Part shown: positions 51,229-63,761 of the stretch, piece after piece
Position numbering within the stretch: the first letter of the stretch is position 1
Layout: every line of letters begins with the position of its first letter
DNA from: Haemonchus contortus
Taxonomy: Eukaryota; Nematoda; Chromadorea; Rhabditida; Trichostrongylidae
Direction of reading: 5' to 3'
Length of the DNA stretch: 64,000 nucleotides
NCBI GenBank assembly: GCA_000469685.2
Contig: LS997566.1
Span: 46,210,942 to 46,274,941, forward strand
The notes under the pieces: generated by a model
Told to the model about the DNA's origin: nothing
What the model saw: the letters and a program-made list of their open reading frames with translations, nothing else
Database searches by the model: none
Position numbers and translations under genes: made by a program

Positions 51229-54200
51229 TTAGAATCGGAATCGACGGAACTTCGCTCGACGGAATTCCGAGAGATCGTTGGTTGATTCCCATGAATAGGC
51301 AGCTGGCTTCTCACATACGGCTAGTCCCTTCTTCTTGCAGCAGGACTGGAACCATTGTCCGTCTCGTCCAATCTTGATACATCGTCGAGCTTTGTTCAGT
51401 CCTGGATTTACTCCTGAAAAGAGATATGCTGATATTTTAACTCGACAAGGGTTAGCACTCAAGCTTTCAGAGCTTTATATCCCGGGCAAATGAGCGTGGG
51501 TGAAGGCCAGTGGGATCGTAGATTCGGGACATCTTCATAGCTTGAACTCTTCTGGAAACCCCTCGGGAAGATCTGAGGAGTGCTGCAATCGCATAAGTTG
51601 GCTCTCATCATAAAGGTGGGCGGCGAGATTGGAACCACGGGGTTTTTTAGGTTCAGGTATTCGATCCAGCCAACTACGGTAGGTACATAGTACTGTCTGG
51701 AAGCCCTCGGTACTGCATGAGCCTCAGGGGTTTGTAACATCTTTCGATGCCCAAGTAACATGGCAAATAGCTTGTTTAGAAGGACGAATAGCGGAATCTC
51801 AGTGGTGTGATAGATATGTGAAGTGACAGGAATGATAGATCCCAGGTCGGTCCCGTCCGAGACCGGTGCATAACTATTACTCAGAACTCGATACTCTATG
51901 ACAAATCGTTAGGAGGTAACTCTCGAATGACCTATCACTTGCTTCAAGGCTTGGGATTGTTGTTCTAAAGGCTAAATCCGATCCTTCTCGGATATCTTGA
52001 GGTATGGGCAAAAGATAGAAACGGTCAAATTGAAACTAATCGAGTTTGACGTACTTCAAAGGTCACCACCTGTACCAAACCTAGTTGACCGTGAGACATG
52101 CACGGACGATTAGAAAAAGTTGTGCACTTTGTCGTGGCGTTCCAATTCAACCACACCATCACCCTTTCTTTTACTAGTATTACAACGTACTGTAATGTAT
52201 TGTATGGAAGTCTATCATGAAGGAGCGCCGGAAAAGGTTTTTCTAACGTCGCGAAACAAACTGAATCAAAACTGGTAATGATCCTTGATGGGCACGTCAG
52301 TATCTCTACATTTTTTGGTTTTGCTCAGCAGAAGTCTGGATGGGCGATGCTCAGATAAATTACCCTAGCCCTTCCGCCCAACTTCATCTTCCACCTAGCC
52401 CGGATAAGAAAGGTAATACACCAGGAGATGTATGGTCTTTAGAGACTCAGGAGCCTTACTGACTCGGTATGGTCGTTAGGGGCAATCAATTCAGGCACCG
52501 AAAAATTGAATATCTTTGAGGTTTGAACTTTGAAGGCATGGGTGACGGTATTCGGAAGCACTTTTTCAGATTAGAATCCCCGTTATCTCTCCTGTACAGG
52601 GAAATCGCCTGCCATTATTCAGAATGGCGAGTTTAAAAATCACGCGCAGTCCCCCTCAAAAACCTTCTTGGCAAGTGGAACGGTTCCGCTTACAGTACAT
52701 TTGTTTTTCCAACAATGCGGCCTGTTTCAAGATTAGAAACAAGTTCGTTTGCAACCGAAGATCTACTGACGCAGCCTGTTGGTCTATCAAATTTAGTCAT
52801 AACGATGATGGGTATCTCCCAGATAGGACTCATGGGAGAATGCAGAGGACCCAAATTTCAAATTTCGGCCATGCAGTGACCGATTGGGGAGCTCCATGAA
52901 GCCTTCGTGATATAGGGTGAAGCCCTCTAAGAGACTGAGCTTGAGGAGTTGAGGCTGGTTCCATTGGAGGTTCCAACTGACTGTTAAGGTCCTCCTTCCA
53001 ACCAGACGCCCCATATGACGAGGCCACAAGTCTTTCCCACACTTCTAAGTTTCCATCCAAATGGAACTTCACAAGAAAACTTGGTTACTTACTTGATGCT
53101 ACAATTCGGTCCCCGAAATTGATAAAGTTCCCAAAGTTCCCAGACACCAGTCGACCAGATGAAGCTAATCCGGCTTTCTAATATGCTCTGAGGGATTATC
53201 GGTGGTTCTTCACATTCATCCTTCTTTGTTTATCTTCCGATTAGTGTTCTTTTATTGTGCTTAGGAGGTATTCCCGTTAAATCCCTTCGGGGCTCTTTCG
53301 GGAGGCTCCCGTCAAGCCATGGGTTTCGCTGATGTTGTTAAGAGAACCGATTGGGAAACCTAAATGTTTGCAATCTTCAATGCAGATGTCCCTTTAATCG
53401 CCGTCTGCCTGTCTGTGCATGTGTGACCTAGCGGAAGTCACAGCGAATCGGAAAGACCTTGCGACATGATCAATGGGGGGATGGCGTCTTCCATCTAATC
53501 ACCACAAACCGATGTAGAGCGATGATGACGGTGATGATGAGTTTCGCAAACACCCAGCGCATCACGACGACAGAGCGCGTCGAGGTCTTTTTCAGTTACT
53601 TCCGGTCTCACATCAGCCCATCACCAGCCCATCAGGTCTCCGTCCTTCCACCACCCACCAAATGATTGTCACTTGTGAACGGGAACGTTCAACCGGCCAT
53701 AGCGCGGCCATAATGCCACCTTCTACCAACTCTCCTTCCCCAAGTCAGTGTCAGGGTTAAGCGAAAAAGGTCATAGAGCCTTTGTTGATGGGAAAAGTAA
53801 AACTTGTAGGACACTGTAGAACTGTTCACTTACCAGATTTCCAATTCGTGTAGGAGCCGAAAGGTGTCTGATCCGAGTTCACATAGTTTGGTGTCGAGCC
53901 GAACCAAGCAGCTCCAGTCCACATCTCGCCATGCCGTGCAAGTTCTGCAAAAACGAAGATTAGGGTTGGACGAGTTCTCTGCCGTATGGCTATTCATGGG
54001 TCTCAGTTCGTCAATTGCTACCTAATCGGCTTAATCGGCTGCTTAAAGAGTCCATTAAAGTTCAGGAAGTATTAAAACTTAGCTCCTGGTCTGGGCTACT
54101 TCAATTAAGTCGATGAACCGGTCAAAATGAGGCGCTGATGATGTGCGCCTCTAAAACTGTCTCTGGAGCTTTCAGCCTCTTTCCGAACAATACTAAGCGT

Positions 54201-55437
54201 CTCAGCCCAAACCAGAAGCAATACCGTTCGTTCTCTGATAAATCTCAAAGTGTTTTATATGGGTCAATCTGACTGTAACGAACTGATGGACTGTATATAC
54301 CGAGAAAATCTGCAAAGAGTGGACGCGAATTTGCAGAACATAGAGTTTTCTTGCAGAGATTTGAGAAGATTTATGAACTGCTAGGCACTTTTCAGGTTAC
54401 AACTGGCTTTAGCAAGGGTCCGATTTTGGGTGCTCCGAACCTATTATGAACCCGAGCGAGCCCATTACCCATTACAGTACCAAACATATAGTCAGTTACT
54501 TTTTGAGCATCAAACGAGTAGCGTTAGAATATGAGCCAGGTCACTGCAGAAGGCGAACAGGTTCCTGCAAAGACCTCATCAATTCGCAGGGGAGTCTCAG
54601 TCTCCTGCAGTGGCTGCGGGCATGGCATTGAACAAAGACCACTGTCCGGGTCATTACCATATGGTTAGGGTGGGCAGTTGGAGATGGACATAGCCGTGGC
54701 TTTTGATAAAACCTTCGGAAACTCAGGAAACAAAGAGAAACCATCGAAATCCTATGAAAAAACTCAAAAGGAAGGGTAAAATGCTCACCAGTCTTACAAA
54801 AGGGATTACTCAAGAGCACTCTCGTCCTGATTTCATATGGGAATTTATCACGATCTTGGAGGTTCCCTTCTTACGGAAACTCGAAGTTTTCAAGAATAGC
54901 CAGTAGTCTCATGAGTTTTAGATCGACAACCGTGATTGTAAGGTCATGGTTTGCCATTATTTAGAAGATTTTCCAAAACTATGGGGTCTTTCAGGGAGCA
55001 TGAGCATAATTGTAGTAACTTCTAAACAAAATGGCAAAATCGGACCGTTCAGGTTGACTTTTCGCTTAATTTTTATCAAATTCAGCGGTTAGAGGTAAAA
55101 AGAGAAACAAGGAAAAGATTTGTGATGGAATTTTGAATGCTCACCATGTACGAATTTATTTTCAGCAGCACTACCAATAGAGGCATGATGAGCGCCTTGG
55201 AATAGACATTTGAACTCGGCTATCGTCCATGGTAACTCATCGTCGATGAGTTTATAGCAAGTATTTGTCACCGGGAAATATCGCCAACCTTCAGCACATG
55301 GTGAACCGGCTTTGACCGCTGAAAACAGTAAGTTCACCCAAATGAAAAACAATCGAAGAGAAAAAGAAACAACTTGTCTTTTCGAACGCACCATAGACGC
55401 CAGCAAGCAGAAGAGCAACGATAAAACGAATTGTCAT
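51229..55437 (-). CDS. Secreted single-domain C-type lectin (clec-like), complete
   Basis: Four minus-strand exons join in phase: 55392-55437, 55145-55318, 53834-53944, 51229-51413; 171 residues plus stop. An N-terminal signal peptide (MTIRFIVALLLAGVY) is followed by one C-type lectin domain: CAEGWRYFPVTNTCYKL (extra N-terminal cysteine pair), WTIAEFKC, GAHHASI, AENKFV, WTGAAWFG, YTNWKSG, then RRCIKIGRDGQWFQSCC and VCEKP. A basic tail, RRAKFRRFRF, ends the protein. The usual EPN/QPD calcium-and-sugar triplet reads VNP, and WND is replaced by WFQ, so classic calcium-dependent sugar binding is doubtful. Nematode clec proteins of this kind are secreted, often from gut or glands, with roles in immunity or host contact; the role here is unknown. 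Introns are 73, 1200 and 2420 nt. Confidence 0.92.
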
Positions 55438-55502
55438 ATTGTTGCTGTTGCTGAGGCTGTGCATGCTCTGCAGTGAGAAGTGCGTGCTCTTGACTACCCG
55501 AG

Positions 55503-55510
55503 CTTTTATA
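55503..55510 (-). promoter_or_regulatory. TATA box of C-type lectin gene
   Basis: TATAAAAG on the minus strand, 66-73 bases upstream of the ATG at 55437. No acceptor-like tract sits right before the ATG, so ordinary TATA-driven initiation looks more likely than trans-splicing. Confidence 0.6.
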
Positions 55511-55544
55511 GGGTGGTCGAGGTCCATGGGCGGAGTCGCCCAGA

Positions 55545-55667
55545 AAGGTGGTGGTGGTGGAGAGCAACCGGCGGCCGGCCACGGCGGCGGCATCGCGCAC
55601 CCGCCGCTCCTCCCGCTACGGCTTCCGGTGGGTGCCCTGACGGGGGCGCCGTTACGGTAGCCGGATG
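55545..55667. other. GC-rich block upstream of the lectin promoter
   Basis: About 120 bp of very high GC content with GGCGGCCGGCCACGGCGG, CCCGCCGCTCC and GGGGGCGCCG, preceded by GGTGGTGGTGGTGG. It stands out sharply from its AT-rich surroundings. It lies roughly 110-230 bases upstream of the lectin start codon. Long open frames here follow from the lack of AT-rich stop codons and are not evidence of a gene. Confidence 0.7.
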
Positions 55668-55699
55668 AATAGTGCGCCCAACGCAGAAGGTGCTAGCTC

Positions 55700-58600
55700 C
55701 ATACATCGGACCGACTGAATCGTCGACGTAAACGTCGCCAACACAAACATACAGCGCGACTTTCAAAAACTGTAACCGTTTGCGTCCGTAGAGTGTTATA
55801 ACGAAGAAGTGAAGTCTGTTTGAAATGAAACAGGTCAAGGGTTGTGCCCTTCAATGGCCAGACGGTTCTCATCAGGTTATCGCCATTGTCGTAGTTTTCG
55901 CTTAAAAAACGTTTTCTGCAAAAGTTCGTCGACCTATTTGAAGGCGAAGACGTCCGGTTTTAGCTGCAGCTGCAGGTGTTTCTCTCAGAGAAATTCGTAA
56001 GTAGTAGAGAAAAACTGCCAGTGTCATGGAGATGCAGTAGGCTGAAGTACGAGGTGAACGGGGGATTCATAGGTGTGAGCAGGGAATCTGAAGACTCCTA
56101 TTTCTTTCAGTTTTTTAAGATCCTTTTCGGTTTGCAGGTAAAAATAGGTGTTGCAATCGGCCCGGAGGTTAGAGTCGGTATGCGCCGTGCACTGAGAAGT
56201 GTTTGCGTTTTTCAGGCTGAGTGTTCGGACATTTGTAGGTTAACGATCGAAACCATTACGATTACCAATTTGTAAAAACCGTTCAGTTCCTCTCAGGATT
56301 GTTCTTCTACCAGCCACTTGATTATTCTGCTGGTTCCCCAGAAATAATGAACTTGGTTGGAAATCGAACTTGTAGACGGGCAATATCGAAGGAAAACTAT
56401 CCATCTAAATTTCTACCGATCTACTAGTTTTTCCTTAGTTTGCGGTAACTCGACCCAATGTAATACCTAGGAATTATAGTCTGCAAATTAGTTCTGGCCT
56501 TCTGCGAGAACGTGTTTTCTTTTTTTCTCGGCGTCTGCCCTTGCACAAGTCCTTTAGTAGGTTTCACGTCCATTTTATGAGGACCTTAAACTTTCCAAAT
56601 TGAAAGACGAAGCGACAATTTCAAGATACTTTGGGTTACCAGTTGCACAGGGATGAGTTATGAATTGACAAAGGAGCCTTTCCTCTTAGGTTTTTTCTTA
56701 GCCAACCCTATTTTTCAAATCCGAACAGTCATATTTCGGCTGGACTAATCTACGGAGCCAGAAGGTTCACTTCGGGGTATAGCTTTCTCGCCACCGTGCA
56801 CTTTGGAGGTTCCTAATGCAAGTCATGATTTTTAGTAGGGAATTGATAACCTCCAAGAGTTTTCTTTATAGCTATCAGAACAGTTGCCTGCTGCCAATTG
56901 CTTTGTTTTGACAAGCCTCCTGAAAAGGATCTGCCACGCACTCGTCGCCTGTTGAAAATTTGGGTGGCTTCAAAAAGTGGTCGGCCATTGACTAGCTGAT
57001 CAATCGAAGTGCATGACAGTTTTCTTCACTTTCCAAACTCGTCTAGATTTACCAGGGAGCTCGAGGGGAGTGGATCCTTTGTTAGTTGGAACAGATGCGA
57101 TCTAACGTAAGACCTGATCTCCGAGCCTCGGGGTGCAGCGGCGACTGCACTCTCCTCGAAACCTTGAAGTGAGGGCAAAGTTTCTCCTCAGTCTGCTCGA
57201 TTTTTTTTCGAAACCGTTTTTTGAGAGAAAATCGTGATTTCTTTCCATTGAAGAAATCGATGTTAAGGATTTCACAAGAAGAAAGTAGGACCGATCATTT
57301 CGTAATTTTCAGGATGTCGCTGGTAAAAACGACGCACTTTCAATTACGCTATTACTATGTCCGAATCAAAGTAAAAATCGCACGTCAACGGTTACCGTTT
57401 CTCAAATAACGGTTCCATCATAGCCCGGTAGTCATATTAATTAATTCTCCTGGTCGCAGTGCTTCAGTTTAGTCACCGCTCACGAGGAGCTAGCTCAAAC
57501 TAGAAACTAGTACCGACTAAATTTTCGGATGGCACTACTTAATTGGCATCTAAAAGTTTAGTTAGTATGTACCAGTTTCTTTTCGCCATATGCTACTTGT
57601 AGCAATTACCTAATACGATTTCACTCATTGCCATTGCGATAGGCCCTGCTGAAAAACTCTGCCGACAACAGTAACTCAATTTATATTTCTTCAAGTCCGA
57701 ACAGTGGTTCCAGTCGATGTTAGCCTTATTACAGTACTCCATTGTCTATTACAGTCTTTACAGTACAACAGTACAGCCTTTGTATTTTTTAAATTTCATT
57801 TCAGAATCGATTTGCTTGCTCAACCGCCAACATTAAATGGCCTTTTTGAAGCTTCTACTCAGTAGGTCTCTGGTAGGAGCTCCGTATTATTATACTTTGA
57901 ATAGTAACTTTTAATACTACTTAGAAATGGTTTTTATTACTGTCAATTTTTAGAATCTGCAACGGAATTCGCATCCTTTTTAGAACTTTCACCAGTTCAA
58001 TTAACGCTATTTTTTAATTTTGATCATTTTTCGATTTATTCCTCTAACTATGTTTTTAATTTGTTTTTTTTCATCTTTAACTATATTATCTCTACTCTTT
58101 TTAATTTACTATTTAATTTTTAGCTACGGCATTACGATTCAAATACCAAGTATCGTAAATAATTAATTTTCATTTAGTAAACTTAATGAGACTGTTATCA
58201 AAGATGTTATCATTGAAATTGTTCCTACTTATTCATATTTATTTTCTTATACTTATTCATATTTATTCACATATAATTTGTTTTTGATTATTATTATTTT
58301 ATTATTATTGATATTACATGTGCCTACGATAGGATGTAATCAGTTAAATCCATGATTACTATGAATTCAATGCGTACAACTTTTCGCAACATTCGTAAAG
58401 GGTTATTGATCGATTCTGTCCTTTTTTCACTTAATGATATAATTTAATTATAAATAAGTGACCAGGCAAGTTCAGTGATTATAACAAACTAGTTCATAGT
58501 TTGGTTCGAGTTCAATATACTAGGCAGCCTATGAATTTCGGAGCTGTACGAGTGGTTTCGTTTTTCAATTTCAACTCCAACGATCAGAAATTTTTTCAGG

Positions 58601-59800
58601 TCGTCAGACCAGTCAATAGTCGGATCTTAGGGTTGGAAGCTGGCTTTTGGTAGTTGCTGGAAGCAATGTGAATCAGCTGTATCTGGTAAAATAATGGAAA
58701 AGTTACTTTGAAAAGCGTTCAAACCAAACTTTTTTTTATTGGATTTGGATCGGAAATTAATTTGATTTTTATTCTCTTTTCTATCTAGAAAATTATTTTC
58801 CTCGTTTAACTTGTTCTCCGTTGCAGCCTCCATGCTCCTGCTGCTTACAACTGGAACAGGGTTCACTTGGAGCTTCTTTCAATGGACTTAGATACGGTAT
58901 CAATACAAGCACGATGATTGTATTGCCTTTATTTGATGACAAGACCAAATCCCGCCTATGTTAGACGACCCCTCCCTCGAAGTCATCGGGGAGTTGCTGT
59001 TTGGAAGGAGGGAGCTAGTCGGAACCAAGAAGGGCTTCCCTAAAAAACAAGGCCGTTCCGTTCCGTTCCCTTCACGCTTCCGAACCAGCAAGACTAGTGA
59101 TTGGTGACTGAGCTCCACCAAGCCGTTCTTCGAGGTGGCTAGATACCCCTCAGACTCCCTGCCTACTCTGAAGGAATGTCGATCGGTGTGAGTAGTAATC
59201 CACAGAAGTTTCAGCTCTCTCCCCATATCAGCTGGAAGAAGCCCTAATGAATGGGCAGTATCGCGGAGAGGTCCTAACCGGTTCCAAGTTGAGGTAGAGT
59301 ATTTTATGGGCAAAAAAAAATGCTGAATAGATATTTCGAGGAATTCTTCAGCTAAAAAAATACATAATTTTAAACCTACGAAAAAAATGAAAATCCCCAG
59401 CACCTCGCGTTCTTCAGAGGTTCAGAAGTAGGAAGAATACAACACAATAAATCTGACAATTATTGACTCCGAGAATGCCAGCAACTCATCCATGGCTCAT
59501 AACGTTTATGGCGTCTATTAGTAAACAATTTGAGGACAATTATCCTTTTTATAGACCATTTACTAATACTCAACTATAGAAAAAGAATTGGCCGAGATCC
59601 ACGACGTAATAGCACCCACTCACTCAAGTAGAATAGGTTCCCTTGAAGTTTTTTTTTGATGGAATTAATTTGATCGGGAACTTAAGATTCACAAGCGGAG
59701 GAAACAAGCACCAATCAGAACTTGCAGTAAAATCTTGAGTTGTAGTAGTTGATGATGATGGAGGACGACAGTGTTGTCTGAATGTAAGCGGAAACTTGGC
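55700..59800. other. Gene-poor spacer with AT-rich core
   Basis: No exon chain was found. The section 57800-58330 is strongly AT-rich with ATT repeats and T tracts. Open frames at 55976-56275 (+) and 58900-59403 (-) lack motifs and splice partners. Confidence 0.5.
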
Positions 59801-59803
59801 ACC

Positions 59804-59986
59804 CAGCCAATGAAATAAGTTTCGTGGTGCTAGACAAACGGGTTTTCCGAGATATCCGTCGGCTATTAGGTCCTTCATCGATGGCGGGGTGTGTCCCAGA
59901 GAGGAAAGAACATATACCTCCTCATAAAAGACGTTGCATCCCCATAAATCCAGCGCTACTGTGCAGTAATCATAGGTAGACATCAT
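59804..59986 (-). pseudogene. Possible tyrosine-kinase C-lobe fragment
   Basis: Minus-strand frame: ALDLWGCNVFYEEVYVL followed by SLGHTPPSMKDLIADGYLGK and PVCLAP. The second part resembles the region after the DVW motif of receptor-type tyrosine kinases, where SLG, a TP, MK, a GY and a KP..CP pattern recur at this spacing. The FG expected after DVW is not clean, and what follows (RNLFHWLGAKF) does not continue as a kinase. No HRD or DFG exon was found nearby. It is a decayed fragment or a chance resemblance. Confidence 0.25.
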
Positions 59987-60449
59987 CGATGGGCGACGGT
60001 CACAGTTGTTTCGCCTGTTTCATTCTTTTCTAGTATTTTTGCCATAAGATCATGATGTTAGATAGCTTCCCACTGTAGTTACTGGGTGGTCGTCAGATCT
60101 TGAAATGTGGAATGGGCCCTCTCGAGTGTACTGTATTCAGGACTACTGGTAGACATAGGTTGATGAACTCCATGGTGCCAAAATGGGCCAGGTTCGAGTC
60201 CTGTCTCAGACGATGAATTTTGATAATGATTCGCTTCGCTGGGCTTTGGCTTCCTTCATAAGGGCGTATACCTCTTCGTAAAATTGCCAGCTGCTGTAGG
60301 GGCAACTATGGTACATGGAAGCTGAAGTGGCTAAAGAGTACGCCACGCCTTTCGTTCCCTCAAAACTTCTGTCGACTTTTAAAAACTTCATAGATGAAAT
60401 AACTTTAGAAGGAGAGCGAAATTTAACGCCTTGAACATCAATTTTTCAG

Positions 60450-60693
60450 GCAAGTCCGATGGCAAATGCTTGTCCGAGCAATAGATGAGCGGTCCTTAGC
60501 TTCGATTCACTCCGATCCTCATGATGGTGCTACTCGACCCCCCTGTCTTTATTTTTCGCCTATCGCAAATGATATCAGGGAGATAGCTACCGGTAGGTAA
60601 CCTTATTTTTCGTTTTTTCCTCAAAATGAATTCATCATTTAGGTGCTACATTTGTCACATATGTATGCGATCAAAACAGCACTGTGTCGTGAC
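60450..60693 (+). CDS. Two probable exons of unknown gene (partial)
   Basis: Exon 60450-60592 has a TTTTTCAG acceptor and GTAGGT donor and encodes 47 codons starting QVRWQMLVRAIDERS and ending YFSPIANDIREIAT. A 50-nt intron (60593-60642), ending ATTTAG, leads in phase to GATFVTYVCDQNSTVS and a TGA at 60691-60693. The short intron, clean junctions and agreeing phase favour a real gene 3' end. The upstream exons were not found, and I do not recognise the family. A GTGACT just before the stop could instead be a donor. Confidence 0.4.
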
Positions 60694-60999
60694 TTGTCGC
60701 TGTCGATGATATCAGGAACAGTCTATCCCCACGATTTCATTTTCCACTTCGAGAAGATGTGAGAAAAAATGGCAACCGAACTTGAAAATTGGGAAGAAGC
60801 ATGAGGAGCATTGCATGAGATTCAGGACATCTGGTGCTTCAGGTAACATCCACTTCGAGGACCTTCTCATGTTTCTATGACAGGAAGCCACTTCACCAAG
60901 GTAGAATGCAGTTGGCTGTGTATGTTGAGATTTAGTATGAGAAGTAATTGCTTGAAAAGTAATGCGCTCAGATTTTCGAGTATACGCCATGTATTCGAC

Positions 61000-63482
61000 C
61001 TCCTCCGTTTCTTTTGAAAGTATCTAACCAATATAAGAGTTTTTCGCATCCGACTTTTATACAATATTATTACGGAATCCAAAAATTTAATTTAAAATGT
61101 CGGTCAGGTTGTTGAAAAAGTCTTAACAGTGGCAAAAATCAATGAACTAGTCCATACTAGTTCTATTAATACTTCCATTCATAACATCGCTGCAGACAGA
61201 AGCGGAAATCTCAGCTCTGAGAAATGGTATTGACTTATGTATATGATTATTAAAATTCACAATCGCTGTCATAGGCCAGGCAGCGTTGAGCGAAAGTAAG
61301 TATTTAGCTTGGAAGTATAAAAAGAAAAGACGGCTGAAATTGTTCGGTTAATGGCCAAAAAGTGATAATAAAATCATTTTTAATCGCAAATTCACTCGTT
61401 TTTCATTATTACCCATTTTTTCATACTGCTGCGTCTTCGGTAAAAAAGATTTTTTTCGGAGTACAAGAAAGTTTTAAAAGCATACGTAAATGTAAATGTC
61501 TAAATGCCTAAGATAGAATTACTACCGAAATCCTCTTACTTTTATGTACGTTCTACAGTTCTACAATGTACGTTCTACAGTAATGGCCTATGGTCATAGT
61601 CCCACAAATTCTACTTCGTTCTGCCTCTTTTTGAGTACTCTGTGAAGTTTTTTGATGGAAAAAACTTCTCGGCGAGTCTCTTCACGTTCGAAAATCGTCA
61701 CTTTTCGAATGTCCAATTGTTCATAATCGTCATAAATCATTTCAGCTATGGATCAGGGGCAAAGCACGTTCTCTCGGAAACCATGTGACTGGCCGAAAAC
61801 GGCGGTGGAAATGACCACCTGTTGACATTTTGGATAGCGTTTTTGACTATCAAAAAACTTATCATTTGATTATAGAATTTCACAGGTTTGTTGGATAGAC
61901 TTTGCCGGAATCATAGAAACTTGTATCACTCTTCTGTAGGGGAAGAAAACGAAATACGTGCGGAAAGGGATTTTTCATGGACAGACCTTCCGGTGGGAAA
62001 AAAGTCGTAGTGACTTTGATTCAGAAATATCGTCATAGGCTCATTCTTCATGTGTGAGCCATGTACTCCGCTTTTGATTGGTGATGATTGACGTGCTTGG
62101 ATGCTAACTAAACTCAGACAAAACTGGTAGAGTTTCTGTTTAACCTAGGCAATGTGCTGTCTACTAAGCTTCCCAAATGGGCTTCATAGCTTCAGTGAAG
62201 ATGGTGGATCGACTCCCACCCTATGTAAAAACCTGCTTTGACCACGGGCCACGGCTTTGCTTTCTTCTCCTTATCATTTGTTCGAATGATTTTGCGCAAT
62301 CCATCCTCGTCCTCAAAGTTTTTAGAACTTCCAAACTTATTTTTAATAATTTTTGTTTTTTTTTTCTTCCAGATCAAACCGTTCCTAATGGTTTCATTAA
62401 CCTGATCACTGAGAAATTTGACTTCCAATATTCTCAGTAAAGATGGAGGTCAAAGAGATGCTTTAGATGGACATACGCCGAGTATTTTGTAATACTTCTT
62501 TTAATTTCCTTTTTTTTTCGAGGAGAAAGCGATTACGCAGTTAAATCAGAAACGAATTGAGAAGTTAGCCTTTTCTTCATCTTTTCATCATTTCCGGTGT
62601 CATAAAACGAAGTGACCGGCTTTGTAAACGATTAGGTGTTGTTGTTTTTTTCCCCCGAAATCCGACGACACACCGCAATGATGTTTTGTGGCGTAACAGG
62701 CCGATAAGAAAGATCATTTCGCTCAGTTTGGACCCCTCCTGCGGAATTTTGCAAATTGATACGCTGAATCGCAATTTGTTTACGGGAAACCGGGGTCAAG
62801 GAGTAAACAAAAACCCAGAAACGAACTTTTTCTTGATCACTTCCGCTTTGACTCAGCTCTCACTCTCTCGCTCAAACCTTCTTCTGCCTTTTTCAATTAT
62901 TACGTCCTAGAGAAATTGAATGAAAGACGGCGCCGAAAGCCAAATTGCCCTGTCAATGTGTCGACCTTCCCATTTAGGGTTGAAAAAAGGATACACTTAC
63001 TTTTTACTTGGTAAGGCCGTTTAACTGTCACCTTTTACAGGGGTAGAAAGAAATTGGAAACAAGATTGTATTGTACTGTAGAACGGTCGTGAACGGAAAA
63101 TTGCAGTTGCTTCTTTTCAATGAGTACGACAACTGTGATGAGCGTCAAGAAACTCAATTACGTTAAGTGAAACTATTTGAAAAGTACCCTGGTAGAAAAA
63201 CTTGATTAAAGTTTCGAATTAGGACCCATAAAACTTACAATCACAAGTAAATGCCTTTAAAATTTTGAAAAAAAACTACAATACGAGCAATGGCATCGGT
63301 TTTTTTTGAATTGACAAAACCTTGGAATAGTTTTTTTGTGTGTTTTCTGGCCTCCCCAAGAAGTGAAATCCCTGAAAACTCAGAAAATCATTCAGAGCTG
63401 ATTACTGTAAGGGTAAAAATTAGTGAAAATCATTTTTTGAATGCTCATTTTGTGGCAAATGACCTATACATAGCCATGGAGC
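61000..63482. other. Gene-poor spacer
   Basis: No recognised exon. At 61544-61581 a 16-bp unit ATGTACGTTCTACAGT occurs twice with a 6-bp spacer. Open frames on both strands at 62177-62440 overlap each other and look like chance. Confidence 0.5.
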
Positions 63483-63757
63483 GGGAGATGGGCAGTAGGA
63501 ACGGTTTCGTGTAATCGATCCGCCACACGCGGCTGTCGCGGACCACTTGCCTCGTTATATTAGTTCTAACTTCCTTCATACAGCTCAGTCGCTATGCCAT
63601 TAATACTTTTGGCATGATCCTACTGTTAGCTCTTTTGTTCCTGTACTTCTTACTCGCTGCTGCATTCTGCTACACTCCTTCGCGCGCGATGTCTCTCTCG
63701 CCGCGCGACACGCGACAATTTCGTTCCTATTGAACCACCCCCGTCTGCTCCATGGAG
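63474..63757. mobile_element. Mutator-like MITE copy 3, diverged
   Basis: A diverged relative of the elements at 35492 and 36022, starting GGGAGATGGGCAGTAGGAAC at 63483 and keeping CGGCTGTCGCGGACCACT, CCTTCGCGCGCGA and TTTCGTTCCTA. CCATGGAGC occurs at 63474-63482 and again at 63749-63757, consistent with a 9-bp target duplication. The right end carries a few extra bases compared with the other copies. Confidence 0.75.
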
Positions 63758-63761
63758 CAGA
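63742..63761. repeat. Perfect 20-bp palindrome
   Basis: GTCTGCTCCATGGAGCAGAC is its own reverse complement. It overlaps the right-hand target duplication of the third Mutator-like element. Confidence 0.85.

Noticed and set aside
58900..59403. 167-codon minus-strand frame
   Set aside because: Near the chance maximum. The composition changes along its length, and the first part is a run of hydrophobic codons from AT-rich DNA.
60148..60212. tRNA-like segment with a GGTTCGAGTCC box
   Set aside because: A B-box-like stretch is present, but I could not fold a proper acceptor stem and anticodon arm. It may be a worn SINE head.
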